Shown here: positions 20,791 to 31,904 of the stretch, piece by piece
How positions within the stretch are numbered: the stretch's first letter is position 1
Layout of the letters: every line of letters begins with the position of its first letter
NCBI GenBank assembly: GCA_963575745.1
Contig: CAUYUJ010006557.1
Coordinates: 239,001 to 303,000 of the forward strand
Reading direction: 5' to 3'
Source: Prorocentrum cordatum
Taxonomy: Eukaryota > Sar > Dinophyceae > Prorocentrales > Prorocentraceae
DNA: 64,000 nt
The notes under the pieces: generated by a model
Told to the model about the DNA's origin: nothing
What the model saw: the letters and a program-made list of their open reading frames with translations, nothing else
Database searches by the model: none
Position numbers and translations under genes: made by a program

Positions 20791-23700
20791 GACTTGTTCG
20801 GGGCCAGGTCCCCAAGGCGGGCCAGGAGGGCCCCAAGAGGCACCCAAAATGGTTCAAGAGGGTCCCGAGTCGCCGAGCGATCGATCCAAAACACTTAAGG
20901 TGGCCCCCAGATGGCCCAAGAGGCCTTCAGGGCGCCCTAAGACTCCTCCAGGAGGCATCCCGAAAGGGCTCCAAGAGGCCATAATCATTGATCTGCCATA
21001 AGTGCTCTAAGGTGTTTGGCGTCTTCGCCTTTTCGGCTTCGCGGCGCTCCCAGACGGCCCTAGAGACCCCCAAGATCGCCCCAAGACTGCCCAAGCGGTC
21101 TTCAAGAGGGCCCCAAGACGGCCCAAGAGGCCCAAATGACGGCCCCAAGAGGGGGCCCCGATGGGGGACACAACCAGGCATGTCGAGACCTCGGCCCCGA
21201 GAGGCCCCAAAGAGACCCCAAGAGGCCTGCAAGAGGCCCCCAAGAGGCTCCCACGTGGCCCACGAGGCCCCGCAAATGCCCCCAAGAGGCGCCCGAGAGC
21301 GCCCCAGAGAGACCCCAAGAAAAATCCACGAGAACTCTGATCCACAACCCACGCACGGTGGCGGGATGGGCCGAAGGCCAGTAGATCCGCCGCCCCCTGT
21401 CGCTTCAGCAAAGGGGTGCCCGGCGTGCAAAACCCTATCGGTTTTGGTTTTGGTTCTTTTTCCAAAAGAGCTCTCCCAATCGGCTCCGGCGCGTCCCGCC
21501 GGGGCCGCGGAAGGCCCGGAAACGAGCTCAACGACCACAAACAATTCTCCAAGATGGCTCAAGATGGTGCCAAGATGGCCACGTTGGCCCATGATGGCCT
21601 CCAAGATGGTCCAAGATGGCCTCCAAGTCCGCCCAAGATGGTCCAAGACGGCCTCCAGACGGCCCAAGAGAGTCCAAGACGGCCCAAGAGGCCCCCCAGA
21701 GGCCTCCCAGACGGCCCCAGAGGCCTCCAAGAGGTCCTCCAGGAGGGCCCGAAGACATTCCGACGGCTCAAGACGGCCCAAGAGGCCCCCAAGATCGCCC
21801 AAGAGGGCCCCAAGACGGCCCAAGAGGCCTCCAAGATGGCCCAAGAGGGCCTCCAAGACGCCCAAGATGGCCTCCAAGACGGCCCCGAAGCGCCCCAAGA
21901 GGGTCCCCCGTTGGCCTAGAAAGGCCCCCAAGACGGCTCCCGACGGCGTCAGACGTGCCAGGAACCCGCCAACAAGATGGCCGAAGTTGGCTGCAAGCTG
22001 GCCCAAAAGGGCCCAAGAGGCCCACAAGAGGACCTCCAGGAAGGCCAGAAGAGGCTAAAAACATTGATTTGCCTTAGGTTTTTGACGGATTTGGGCATTT
22101 CCTTCTTTCGGCCTTCCGACGGCCCGAGACGGCCCAAGAGCCCCCAAAGATCGCCGAAAGATCGCCCAAGAGGCCTCCAAGACGGCCAAGATGACCTTCA
22201 AGACGCCCACGTGTTCCCCGAAGGCTTTCCAAACCGATTAGGGGAACACATGGTCCGATGGCTTGGCAGATCTGGCCTCAACGTTCCGCCACATAGGCGC
22301 TTCCACAAAGGCAGGGGGCGGCGGTGATTCGCCGTAGACGTCTTCGATCCGCCGCCCCCTGTTGATTCATCACAGGGGTGCCTGGCGTGCTAAATCCTCT
22401 CGGTTGTGGTTTTGGTTCTCTTTCCAAAAGAACTCCCCCAGGGGCTTCGGCCCGTCCCGCCGGCCACCCGGAAGGCGCTCAATTCCCCAATGGTTCGATC
22501 AAGATGGCCCAAGATGGCCTCCAAGATGGCTACGTTGGCCCAAGATGGCCTCCAAGATGGTCCAAGATGGCCTCCAAGTCCGCCCAAGATGGTCCAAGAC
22601 GGCCTCCCAGACGACCCAAGAGAGCCCAAGACGGCCCAAGAGGCCCCCCAGAAGCCTCCAAGACGGCCCAAGAGGCCTCCAAGAGGTCCTCCAGGAGGGC
22701 CCGAAGAGGCCAAAATCATTGATTTTCCATAGGTTTTCGAAGGATTTGGGGATTTGCTACTTCTCGGCATTCCGACGGCTCAAGACGGCCCAAGAGGCCC
22801 CCAAGAGGTCCCCAAGAGGGCACCATGACGGCCCAAGTGGCCTCCAAGACGGCCCCAAGAGGGTCCCAAGACGGCCCAAGAGGCCTCCAAGACGCCCAAG
22901 ATGGCCTCCAAGACGCCCAAGATGGCCTCCAAGGCGGCCCCGAAGCGCCCCAAGAGGTTCCCCCGTTGGCCCCGAAAGGCTCCCAAGACGGCTCCCGACG
23001 GCGTCAGACGTGCCAGGAACCCACCAAGATGGCCGAAGTTGGCTCACAGCTGGCCCAAGACTGCCCAACAGGCCCCCAAGAAGGCCTCCAGGAAGGCCAG
23101 AAGATGCCAAAAACATTGATTTTCCTAAGGTAGTTGCCGGATTTTGATAGTTTGTTCTTTTCGGCCTTCCGACGGCCCGAGACGGCCCAAGAGCCCCCAA
23201 CGGTCGCCGAAAGATCGCCCAAGAGGCCTCCAAGATTGCCCCAGAACGGCCCAAGAGGGCCCCAAGACGGCCCCAAGAGGCCCCCAAGATGGCACAGGAG
23301 GCCTTTAAGACGCCCAAGATGGCCTCCAAGACGTCCCTGGAGCATTCCAAGAGGGCCCCAAGACGGCCCATAGAGGCCCCCCAAAAGGCTTCCGACGGCG
23401 TCAGACGGACCAGGAGCCCACCAAGACGGCCGAACATGGCTCTAAGATGGCCCAAGACGGCCCAAGAGGCCTCCAAGAGGGCCTCCAGCAAGGCCCGAAA
23501 ATGCCAATATCATTGATTTGCCATTGGTTTTTGAAGGATTGTGGCATTTGCTTGTTTTCTGCCTTCCGACGGCCCGAGACGGCCCAAGTGCCCACAAAGA
23601 TCGCCCAAGATGCCCAAGACACGGCCCCAAGAGGCCCCCAAGACGGCCCAAGAGGTCTCCAAGACGCTCAAGGTAGCCTCCAAGACGGCCCAAGAGCCCT

Positions 23701-24660
23701 CCAAGACGTCCTCCAAGAAGGCCCGAAAGGGTCATTCTGGCCTCCAGACGGCCAAGATGACCTTCAAGATGCCCACGTGTTCCCCGAAGGCTTTCCAAAC
23801 CGATTCGGGGAACACATGGTCCGATAGCTTGCCAGGCCTCTGGCCATAACCTTCGGCCACATAGGCGCTTCCAAAAAGGCAAGGGGCGGCGGTGATTCGC
23901 CCGTAGGCGTCTTCGATCCGCCGCCCCCTGTCGATTCATCGCAGGGGTGCCTGGCGTGCTGGACCTCTCGGTTTGGGTTTTTGCTCTTTTTCCAAACGAA
24001 CTCTCCCAATGGGTTTCGGCCCGTCCCGCCGGGGTACCGGGAGGCATGCCCAGGAGCACAAACTCTACCAACAATCCTCCCTGAAACGGCCGTTTCGCTC
24101 GGGACATCCTCAACACATCGCGAAGATGGCCCAAGATAGCCTCCAAGTCCGCCCAAGATGGTCCAAGACGGCCTCCAAGACGGCCCAAGAGAGTCCAAGA
24201 CGGCCCAGGAGGCCCCCCAGAGGCCTCCCAGACGGCCCAAGAGGCCTCCAAGATGTCCTCCAGGAGGGCCCGAAGATGCCAAATCATGGATTTTCCCTTG
24301 GTATTCCGACGGCTCAAGACGGCCCAAGAGGCCCCCAAGATCGCCCAAGAGGGCCCCATGACGGCCCCAGTGGCCTCAAAGATGGCCCCAAGAGGGTCCC
24401 AAGACTGCCCAAGAGGCCTCCAAGACGCCCAAGATGGCCTCCAAGACGCCCAAGATGGCCTCCAAGACGGCCCCGAAGCGCCCCAAGAGGGTCCACCGTT
24501 GGCCTAGAAAGGCCACCAAGTCGGCTCCCGACGGCGTCAGACGTGCCAGGAACCCACCAAGATTGCCGAAGTTGGCTCGAAGCTGGCCCAAGACGGCCCA
24601 AGAGGCCCCCAAGAGGGCCTCCAGGAAGGCCAGAAGAGGCCAAAAACATTGATTTTCCTA
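20790..24660 (+). repeat. Higher-order CAAGAGGCC array
   Basis: Long runs of CAAGACGGCC, CAAGAGGCC and CAAGATGGCC words are broken by a recurring unique spacer. The spacer has CATTGATTTGCC, GGTTTTTGAAGGATT, then GGCCTTCCGACGGC, seen near 20975, 22060, 22710, 23110, 23505, 24290 and 24645. A second unique segment containing ATCCGCCGCCCCCTGT and GGGTGCCTGGCGTGC recurs at about 21385, 22350 and 23920. Arrays, spacers and segments form repeat units of roughly 0.4-1.6 kb. Translations are Pro/Arg/Lys-rich on plus and Leu/Gly-rich on minus, and look like artefacts. Confidence 0.9.
22187..24030 (+). repeat. Direct duplication of a 250-bp unique segment
   Basis: The segment beginning ATGACCTTCAAGACGCCCAC at 22189 is repeated from 23756 with about 85-90% identity by eye. 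Shared landmarks are GTGTTCCCCGAAGGCTTTCC, GAACACATGGTCCGAT, GCCACATAGGCGCTTCC and TTTTTCCAAAxGAACTCxCCC. A shorter third copy of its right half is at 21370-21510. This marks a ~1.57-kb repeat unit inside the array. Confidence 0.85.
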
Positions 24661-24664
24661 AGGT

Positions 24665-25515
24665 AGTTGCCGGGGAGGGAGGACGGCGACGACGCGAACG
24701 ACGAAGGAGGAAGAACGGCGACGCCGACGACAACGACGAGGGAGGAGGGAAGACGACGACGACAACGACAACGACGACGACGACGACGGCGACGAAATAG
24801 GAGGGACGACGACGAGACGCCGACGACGGACGACGACGACGACGAGGGAGGAGGAGGAAGGACGACAGCGGCGACAACGACGACGGAAACGACAACGACG
24901 CCAAAGAGGACGACGACGACGAACACGAGGAAAGACAGAGGACGACGTAAGCCACGACGACGACGACGCGGGAGGAGGGAGGACGGCGACGACGACGACG
25001 ACGACGACGCAAGAGCGCGCGCGCACGCTTTTGTTGAAATTCCGTGTTGCGAAACCGTGTGTTCTGTTGGGTTTTTGGACACACGATTTTGAAATCCTGC
25101 CGAAACCGATGGGTTTTGAAGGAGTTCGACATTCACGCGCAACGACGCGCGCGTCTGCACTTCGTCCCATTTGTTGCAGAGGATTCTCGCGACGGCACAC
25201 GCGCAAGGGCGTTCGACAGATTTCGACATGCGCGCGCGAAGCCAGTTTGGTAGCATTTTGTGAAAATCTTGAAAAACCTATGGTTTTCTTAAGATTTCGC
25301 AAGAGAGCTCGCGCGTAAGCTTTTTTAGCACACCAATGTTGCAAAACACTGTGTTCTTGTATGTGTTTTGGGAACTCGATTGCGAAATCCTTCCGACACC
25401 GAAGGTTTTTTAAGGATTTCGGCATGCGCGCGCGACGACGCGCGCGTGTGCACTTCGTCCCATTTTTTGCAAGGGATTCGTGAAACAGTGCTATGTTAGA
25501 ACAAAAGATGTCCCC
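24665..25515 (+). repeat. GAC trinucleotide block with AT-richer duplicated tail
   Basis: GACGACGACG-type words with GGAGGAGGG spacers fill 24672-25015. The tail (25015-25515) contains two related ~290-bp units, each with GTTGxAAAxxxTGTGTTC, then CGACGCGCGCGT and CACTTCGTCCCAT. The whole tail is duplicated at 26665-27110. Confidence 0.85.
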
Positions 25516-25589
25516 GCGCATCGTTTTTTACAAGGGAACCTCAGGGGGGCCGATCCCAGCCCTTTCTGGGATAGTGTAAATTCATATTT

Positions 25590-25900
25590 AGGATGGACAT
25601 GTGGCCAGAATCATACATGATCTACATACCCGAAAGGGGGGCGGATAACGCCGGATGGGGGGGTAGAGTCTGTTCTCTTGTTTAGAAAGGAGAATATAAG
25701 TTGTGCAATTTGCGTGGTGCGAAAAATATGCCGAAATACAATCAACGTGGTGCAGCCTATGTTGTACGTGACATGTGTGCATTTATGTAACATGTATGTG
25801 GTGCAATATATGCGGTGCAATCCAATGGTGCAATCTATATTGTGAAATCTAATGTGAAATCTATGTGGTGCACTCTAATTATGTCATGCAATCAATCACG
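25590..25900 (+). repeat. TGTGGTGCA-type array with conserved head
   Basis: The head GGGGGGGTAGAGTCTGTTCTC is followed by TATGTGGTGCAATxTATG words. The same order occurs at 6255-6540. The array runs into GTGCAAACATCCCACCC, a motif also at 4343. Confidence 0.6.
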
Positions 25901-25984
25901 TGCTCAACTTGAAACTGTCCTCTCCACTGCTCGTGCAAACATCCCACCCCCCCACCCGCAACTTGGTCGCAAGACCTATTACGA

Positions 25985-26434
25985 CCATGACGGCAGGTTC
26001 CAAACGGCACTTGGCAACGACACCGACGCCGACGACGGCAGCGACAGTGACGACGACGACGCCGCCGCCGACGACGACTACGACGACACCAACGGCGTCT
26101 CCGACGGTTTCGACGACGACGACAACGACGATGACGACGACACCGACGACAGCGACGACGACGACGCCGACGACGACGATGACAACGCCGCTGACGACGA
26201 CGACGCCGACGAGGGCGACGACGACGCCGACGACGACGACGACTCCGACAAAGACGACGACGAAGACGACGACGTCACCAACGAAGACGACGACGACGAC
26301 GAGGGAGGAGGGCGGACGACGACGGCGACAACGACGACAACGACAAGGGAGGAGGGAGGACGACGACGACGCGCACGACGACGAAGGAGGGAGGACGGCG
26401 ACGCCGACGACGACAACGATAAGGGAGGAGGGAA

Positions 26435-26466
<32 letters not shown>

Positions 26467-27110
26467 CGACGAAACAGGAGGGACGACGACGAGGCGCCAA
26501 CGACGGACGACGACGACGAGGGAGGAGGAAAGACGACCACGGCGACAACGACGACGGAAACGACGACGACGCCCAAGACGACGACGACGGCGACGACGAG
26601 GAAAGACAAAGGACGACGACGGCGACGACGACGACGGAGGAGGGACTGCGACGACGACGACCACACAAGAACGCGTGCGCACGTTGTTGTTGAAAACCCG
26701 TGTTGCAAAACCATATGTTTTTGTATGTGTTTTGGACACTTGGTTTTGAAATCCTTCCGAAACCGAAGGTTTTGCGGGATTTTGGCATGCGCGCGCGACG
26801 ACGCGCGCGAGTGCACTTCGTCCAATGTTTTGCAGAGGATTCTCGCGACGTCACGCGCGCAAAGGCGTTCGAACGATTTCAACATGCGCGCGCGAATCCC
26901 ATTTGGTTGTACTTTTGAAAATCTTGAAAACCTATGGTTTTCTTAAGGTTTCCCAAGAGCGCGCGCGTGAGCTGTTTTAGAACATCAGTGTTGCGAAACC
27001 CGGTGTTTTTGCATGTTTTTGGAAACTCGATTTCGGCACTCGCGCGCGACAACGCGCGCGTGTACACTTCGTCCCGTTTTATGCAAGGGATTATTGAACG
27101 GTTATGATTT
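25985..27110 (+). repeat. Second GAC block plus duplicated tail
   Basis: GAC/AAC/ACG words occupy 26010-26665. From 26665 the tail matches 25015-25515 (TGTTGTTGAAAACCCGTGTT, CGACGCGCGCGAGTGCAC, TTCGTCCAATGTTTTGC), again as two tandem units. The long acidic and Thr-rich frames are simple-repeat artefacts. Window copies differ by many substitutions, so the duplication is not recent. Confidence 0.85.
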
Positions 27111-27289
27111 GTGATAAACGAATTTGGCTGGGATAATCTGAACTGGTGGGATGGACAGAGGGTGAGAATCCTGTGTTCTGCATCGGTTCCTGGGGGTCTT
27201 TAACCCTGGGGGGGGAGGGTGGAACCTATCCTTCTTTTAGAGAGGAAAATATGTGTGGTGCACTCGATGTGGTGCGCAGTGCAACTTAG

Positions 27290-27505
27290 GCGCCGACGGG
27301 GCGGCGACGGCGACAACATAACCGCCAGACCGACACTCAGACCTTGACGACGGGCGGTGACGAAGCAACGACGGGGCGGAAACGGCGACAACGTAGCCGC
27401 CAGACCGACATTCCAGCCTAATTATACGACGGGCAGCGACGAGGCCGCAACGGGGCCGCGGCGGCGACAACGTAGCCGCCAGACCGACAATTAGGCCCAG
27501 CTTAA
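27290..27505 (+). repeat. About 77-bp tandem repeat, three units
   Basis: CGACAACGTAGCCGCCAGAC recurs at about 27311, 27387 and 27465. Each copy is preceded by CGACGGGGCGG-like sequence and followed by CGACAxTxxxxCC. Confidence 0.85.
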
Positions 27506-27748
27506 AAAAAAAAACCCAAGTGCAAACACTGTTTGGGGAATCATGTTCGTTTTTTAAGGGCCGAGGAGATCCTGAGCCCCATGCGGGCCTCCTTCTCCTT
27601 TCCTCATCGCTTTTCCGCTTGACGCTCTTGTTCAACTTGCTTGGTAACAAAACCGTCCAGCGCGAAAGTTATTTGTCTCGAGGGGGCTTGAGTCTGATCC
27701 ATGGCAACCGCTGCGCGCCATGAACAGGCGTCTCTGTCCCACCACCGC

Positions 27749-27935
27749 GGCCCCTCCCGCAGCTCGGCGGGAGAGCCAAGAGGAGGAGGAGGAGGAGGAG
27801 GAGGGCGAGAAGCAGATGAAGAAGGAAGGAAGATGAGGATGAGGAATACGATGATGAGGATGAGGAGAAAGAGGAGGAGGTGGAAAGGAGGAAGAAGAAG
27901 AAGAAGAAGCCCCCGCCCGGCCCCTCCCGCAGCTC
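27749..27935. repeat. 17-bp direct repeats bracketing a purine tract
   Basis: GGCCCCTCCCGCAGCTC is present exactly at 27749-27765 and 27919-27935. Between them is a GGAGGA/GAAGAAG tract. On the minus strand both copies read as the same short peptide (GAGCTGCGGGAGGGG, ELREG) in GC-rich, exon-like surroundings. The tract could therefore be an intron-like insertion with a long target duplication, or a simple local duplication. Confidence 0.6.
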
Positions 27936-27939
27936 CGCG

Positions 27940-29260
27940 AACCCAGGCAACTCCACGGGCTCTCCGGCGCCGGTGGCGCCCGCGTACGCGAAGGGCTCTG
28001 GCAGCTGCGGGGGCGCGCCAGGTAAGGAGCAACGATACGGGGGGGCCGGCTCAGGGGGGGGGGGGGGAACGTGGCCTGTGAGGGGCAAAGCTCTGAGACC
28101 CCCTCGGGTCGTGAAAAAAACACGACTGGCGAATTTTGCACACATGTTCAGCCTTGGGGCCCTCGCCGGGCCCCAAGACAATCAAAATTGACTCAGGATG
28201 AAAACCGATCCCGGGGAAAGGGTCGAGACCTCCGGGGTCGAAGTTCTGAACCAATCCTGACGTCATCAACTAATTATCTGGGTTGGGAGGACTAACTCCT
28301 CAGCGTTGTTTTATGACACCGTGTGTATCGCTCGGCCTTGAAATCGCTGCTTCCCGACAACGCAGATCGTTCGACATCGGCCGACTCTGCGCCACTGTCA
28401 GTTTTCGACCTTGAACGCCCGCGATAGGGTCGCCGCCGTGTCATGCCGTATATCCCCCCTTAATGTGGGACGCAGGAGGACATGCTACACATGGGTCGGC
28501 AAAAGTGGATAGAAGCATGAAGTAGGAAGGCGTCGGAACTAGATTGGATCTCCGCCCGCCCCCCGTAGAGAAGGGAAGGGGGGGAACCAGTCGACACCCG
28601 AAGTAGAAAGGCGCCAAAACGAGATTGGATTCCAGGGATCCAAGAATACCGACGTTCAACGACCGAGGGGTAGTACTATGTGTCCTCCTTCCGACACGAC
28701 CGTATAGTATAAGCACACATTGTGGCATTTCGTTTCCCGAGCGGCATGGTCAGAAAGCACCCGCCCTTGAGCTTATGCTAGAAGATTTCTCGGCGCGCGC
28801 GCGACGCCGCCGGGGAGGCGACGCTCACGTATCCTTCGTCATGATGTTGGGGTGACGCCGATGACGTTGCCCCAGAAGAGGGGCGGCGGCAGCAGCGGCA
28901 GCGGGGCGGCAGCAGCGGCCCCCGTCCCTCCGACCTCTCCTCCTCTCGTCGTGGGAACGTTGCGCCCGGCTTCGGGCCCCCGGGACCACCACGGATCGAG
29001 CCGGCCCGGAACATGCTGCAAGAAGATGGGGTCTGGGGTCAGAAAGCCCAGAGTTCGCAAAGGACTGGTTTCCCCCCGAAACGACGAAAACCCTGCCAGA
29101 CCCCTTCAGGAACCCTCCGAAAAGCCTTCCGGAACCCTTCATGGAGGGTTTTCGGAGGGTTTCGGGAGGGTTTCGGCGGTTTTGACAAGAAGCCAGTCGC
29201 GAACGCTGGACTTTCTGAGTCTAAGGCGTGGACCCCCGAACTGGGTACGGGAACAGAGTG
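27940..29260. other. GC-rich islands and repeat fragments, no firm gene
   Basis: A minus-strand exon-like run (PPQLPEPFAYAGATGAGEPV) lies at about 27955-28020, but the plus strand is also open. The 28095-28270 block has TCGGGTCGTG and CTCCGGGGTCG words shared with family 3 repeats near 44820 and 56150. Another GC-rich island at 28860-29000 is open on both strands. The sequence at 29090-29180 is a run of GGTTTCGGGAGG-like words, a short tandem array. Confidence 0.4.
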
Positions 29261-29261
29261 C

Positions 29262-29430
29262 ACGATCCTAAAGAACGCATGTTGTCCAAAGCCGACAGCG
29301 GCCGCTGCTGGCCAGGCGGCCTTCTGCCTCAAATATACAGCGTCCGCGGCGTCACTAGCAGCGAGCCATGTTCAAAATGAGCGAGCAACGCTGCAGGTCT
29401 TTGTGCCCATCATTTCCGTACCCATTTCGA
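29262..29430 (+). repeat. Family 11 dispersed repeat
   Basis: The core CCGACAGCGGCCGCTGCTGG followed by CCAGGCGGCCTTCTG recurs at 38087-38122. A diverged reverse-complement copy is at 34610-34710. The right margin TTTCCGTACCCATTTCGATCG is also at 38579-38598. Confidence 0.7.
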
Positions 29431-29571
29431 TCGTCGTGTTATTTCGCGACGGCGCATTGGCACGTCGCTGTTCAAGACCAGAGGAAATGGCGTGCGCAGG
29501 CCGAGGGCTACGCGCTCGACTTCTGAGCCCATTCTGCATGTCACTCTTCCGTCGCCGGCACGAATTCTCAC

Positions 29572-29672
29572 CTGTATGCCCACATCCGCTTGCGGACCGG
29601 CTCGATTCGACCAAACTTTGCTCGCTTGCACTTCTTCCGCAATGTCGGATCTCAGGGAGGTCACGGCAAAGC
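29572..29672 (-). CDS. Exon candidate with a canonical donor, unknown family
   Basis: Minus-strand translation gives VTSLRSDIAEEVQASKVWSN and then RAGPQADVGIQ, where the coding run meets ATACAG followed by GTGAGAATTC, a strong 5' splice site (GT at 29571-29570). Upstream the same frame hits a stop about 25 bases beyond 29672, so the exon must begin close to an AG there. The peptide is hydrophilic and helical. I cannot name the protein. No neighbouring exon can be joined with confidence. Confidence 0.5.
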
Positions 29673-29805
29673 CTTCGCCAGGCCACAGGGGCCGTCAACG
29701 AGCGGCTCGGGACGCAGAGTTCGCCCGGGGGAAGGGGTCTTGAGCGTTGCTCAATGGGGTCGTTACAGTGAACACAGAATAGTAAAAAACTTACGATAAT
29801 GATGC

Positions 29806-29950
29806 AAGGGCCTTGGAGGGACAAGTCGACGCTTTGCGGGCAAGGCAGAGCGGACGCGGTCAAAGATGGGCCGAGGGGGAAGGATGCAAGGGTAACCACA
29901 GGAAGCTGCTCATTCTTACCTTGCGGGTTGACTGTAATTGAACAGGGGAC
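29806..29950 (+). repeat. Family 12 repeat, copy 1
   Basis: GATGCAAGGGCC at the left and GGATGCAAGGGTA at the right flank AGATGGGCCGAGGGGGA. The same arrangement occurs at 44921-45065, where GATGGGCCGAAGGGGAAGGA is present. The two copies share about 75% of positions by eye. Confidence 0.65.
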
Positions 29951-30130
29951 AGACTCAGCCAGGCGAAATTCGGCCAGGCTGAACTCGGCCAGCCGAACTC
30001 GATGGGGAGCCCACAAAGGACGTATGAACACGGCCCCTCGACCCGCGAGACTGGCCGCGTGATACGAACATTCGCGCAGTCCGCACTCTCGAAACCAAAG
30101 TGGATTCATGCACGCGTACGTGCTTCTTTA

Positions 30131-30338
30131 GAGGCCTCCTAGATGGGGTCCGAGTAGATGGGTTCGAAGGATCGCGCCGCATCGCGAATGCATCGCCGAT
30201 GCGTCGGCGACGTCGGCGATGCATCGGCGACGCTGGCGTGGAGAAAATCGAGCTCCACATCGAGCCGCATCGCCGATGCATCGCCGATGCGGCGTGATCC
30301 TCCTACCCCATCTGCTCGGACATCATCTAGGAGGCCTA
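30131..30338. mobile_element. Family 2 hairpin element
   Basis: The termini GAGGCCTCCTAGATGGGGTC and CATCATCTAGGAGGCCTAAA are inverted. Inner arms carry GGATCGCGCCGCATCGC and GCATCGCCGATGCGG, and the centre is GATGCATCGGCGACG. The closest relatives are the copies at 15378 and 38215. Confidence 0.8.
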
Positions 30339-30551
30339 AAGATTCTTCCGCTCCTGAACCGCGGGGTGCAGGCTGCTCACCTGAGCGCCCTGCCACCTCG
30401 CGAGCCGCTCTCCTTTCGCCCTGACTTTGGAGTCCCGAAACGGTGCCGTGACAGACCGTGCGGTGACCTCGAAATCCCTCAAGACATCACCACACAGTCC
30501 ATCAACGCACTGTTTTGAGACCTCGGAGGGGAATACATGTTCATCGCCCTG

Positions 30552-30835
30552 GTTGGCTTTCGCCCAGTTCGTTCCGCTCGGTTCGTTTCGCCCAAGTTTG
30601 CTTTCGCCCCGGTTGGCTTTCGCCTGGGATCGCTTTCGCCATGGTTGGCTTTCGCCCGGGTTGGCTTTCGCCCGGGTTGGCACTCGCCCAGGTTGGCTTT
30701 CGCCCGGGTTGGCTTTCGCCGGGGTTGGCTTTCGCCGCGGTTGGCTTTCGCCCAAGTTGGCTTTCGCACAGGTTGGCTTTCGCCCATGTTGGCTTTCGCC
30801 TGGTTTTGTGATTTGCCCGCGATTGCTCTCGCCTG
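30552..30835 (+). repeat. 16-bp tandem repeat
   Basis: GGTTGGCTTTCGCCCG repeats about 17 times with few changes between 30552 and 30835. A left margin of GTTCGTTTCGCCC-type variants and right variants (GATTGCTCTCGCCTG) follow. The period is not a multiple of three, so all frames cycle through the same three peptides. Confidence 0.95.
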
Positions 30836-30839
30836 GGTT

Positions 30840-31900
30840 CGTTTTCGCCCTCCTCTTTCTCTTCTCCTCCTCCTCCCGCTCCTGTCCTTTTATGCTGCTG
30901 CTGCTGCTGCTGCTCGTTTTCCTCCTCTCCTCCTTTGGCTCCCCTTGCCCGCGGCTGGTCGGCTGGAATTCCGCTGCGTTTCCGCAACAGCACTGGAAGT
31001 ACAACCCCCCGCCTTCTTCCCAGACGGCCTGACCTACACATGCACACCGACCTTGCTCAGGCCCCCCCGAGGCCCATGGTGGAGGAGGAGCAGGAGCAGG
31101 AGCAGGAGCAGGAGGGGAAAGAGGAGGAGCAGAAGGAGGAGGAGGAGCAGGAGGAGGAGGAGGAGGAGAGGGAAAGAGGAAAAGAAAGCACCCCTGTTCC
31201 TTCTATATCACTCGTTCTCTCTTTCTATATGTTTGTCTCTCCCCCTCGGCTTCCCTATCACTATGCGCCGTGAGACTGCCCCAAGAGCGCCCCGCAGGGG
31301 AGCCCCACGCAACGCCCTTCCACTCGACGGCCCCAAACGCCAGCAAGCACGCCGCGAAGCCACCCCCATGGTCCCCCCAGAACCCTTTTTTCGGAATGTC
31401 CGCGACTCGCACGAGGAGTCCCAGGATATCCCCCGACGCCCCCAGGAAGTCCACCGACGACCTCAATAACAGAGCCTGAGCACGCCGCAATCAAAATTCA
31501 AAACAAACAAATATCCCCATGGGACCAACGAGGAATCCCGCGAGAAACCCGCGACACGAAATCGAATGTAAAAGGTCGGCGGCTGTGGCGCAAAATGTCA
31601 GGCATAAACGCGACGGGGCACATGTCATTCTATTCGGCTTCTAGGGGCCCTCACGCCGGCACGACCGACCGAAGTATGTGTGCGAAAATTCGCCGGCCCA
31701 ACGGGCCAGGGCGTGCTAAGATCTCCGGTAACTGGTTAACAGTATTAACAGTATTTCTAGTTCGCGCGCGCGGGGCGGCCCCTGGGGGTCCCCCGGCGAA
31801 AAGTACCCCGACCAACGCCCGGTCGCCGCCCGACCGCCGCCCGACCGCCGCCCGACCAAGTCTACTCAGAGATGGTTTTCCTTCTGGGTGCGGCCTCTCA
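30840..31900. other. Pyrimidine and GGA tracts, no gene
   Basis: CTCCTCC and CTGCTGCTG runs lie at 30850-30930, and GGAGCAGGAGC/GGAGGAGGAG at 31080-31175. The remainder has open frames on both strands but no consistent coding signal. A CGCCCGACCGCCG triplicate is at 31822-31857. Confidence 0.4.
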
Positions 31901-31904
31901 GGCT

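Noticed and set aside
20988-24800. Pro/Arg-rich or Leu/Gly-rich long frames
   Set aside because: They follow from CAAGAGGCC words; the spacers contain stops and the frames change between copies.
25815-26946. Long acidic (poly-Asp) and Thr-rich frames
   Set aside because: They are direct translations of GAC repeats; the neighbouring unique sequence has no coding character.
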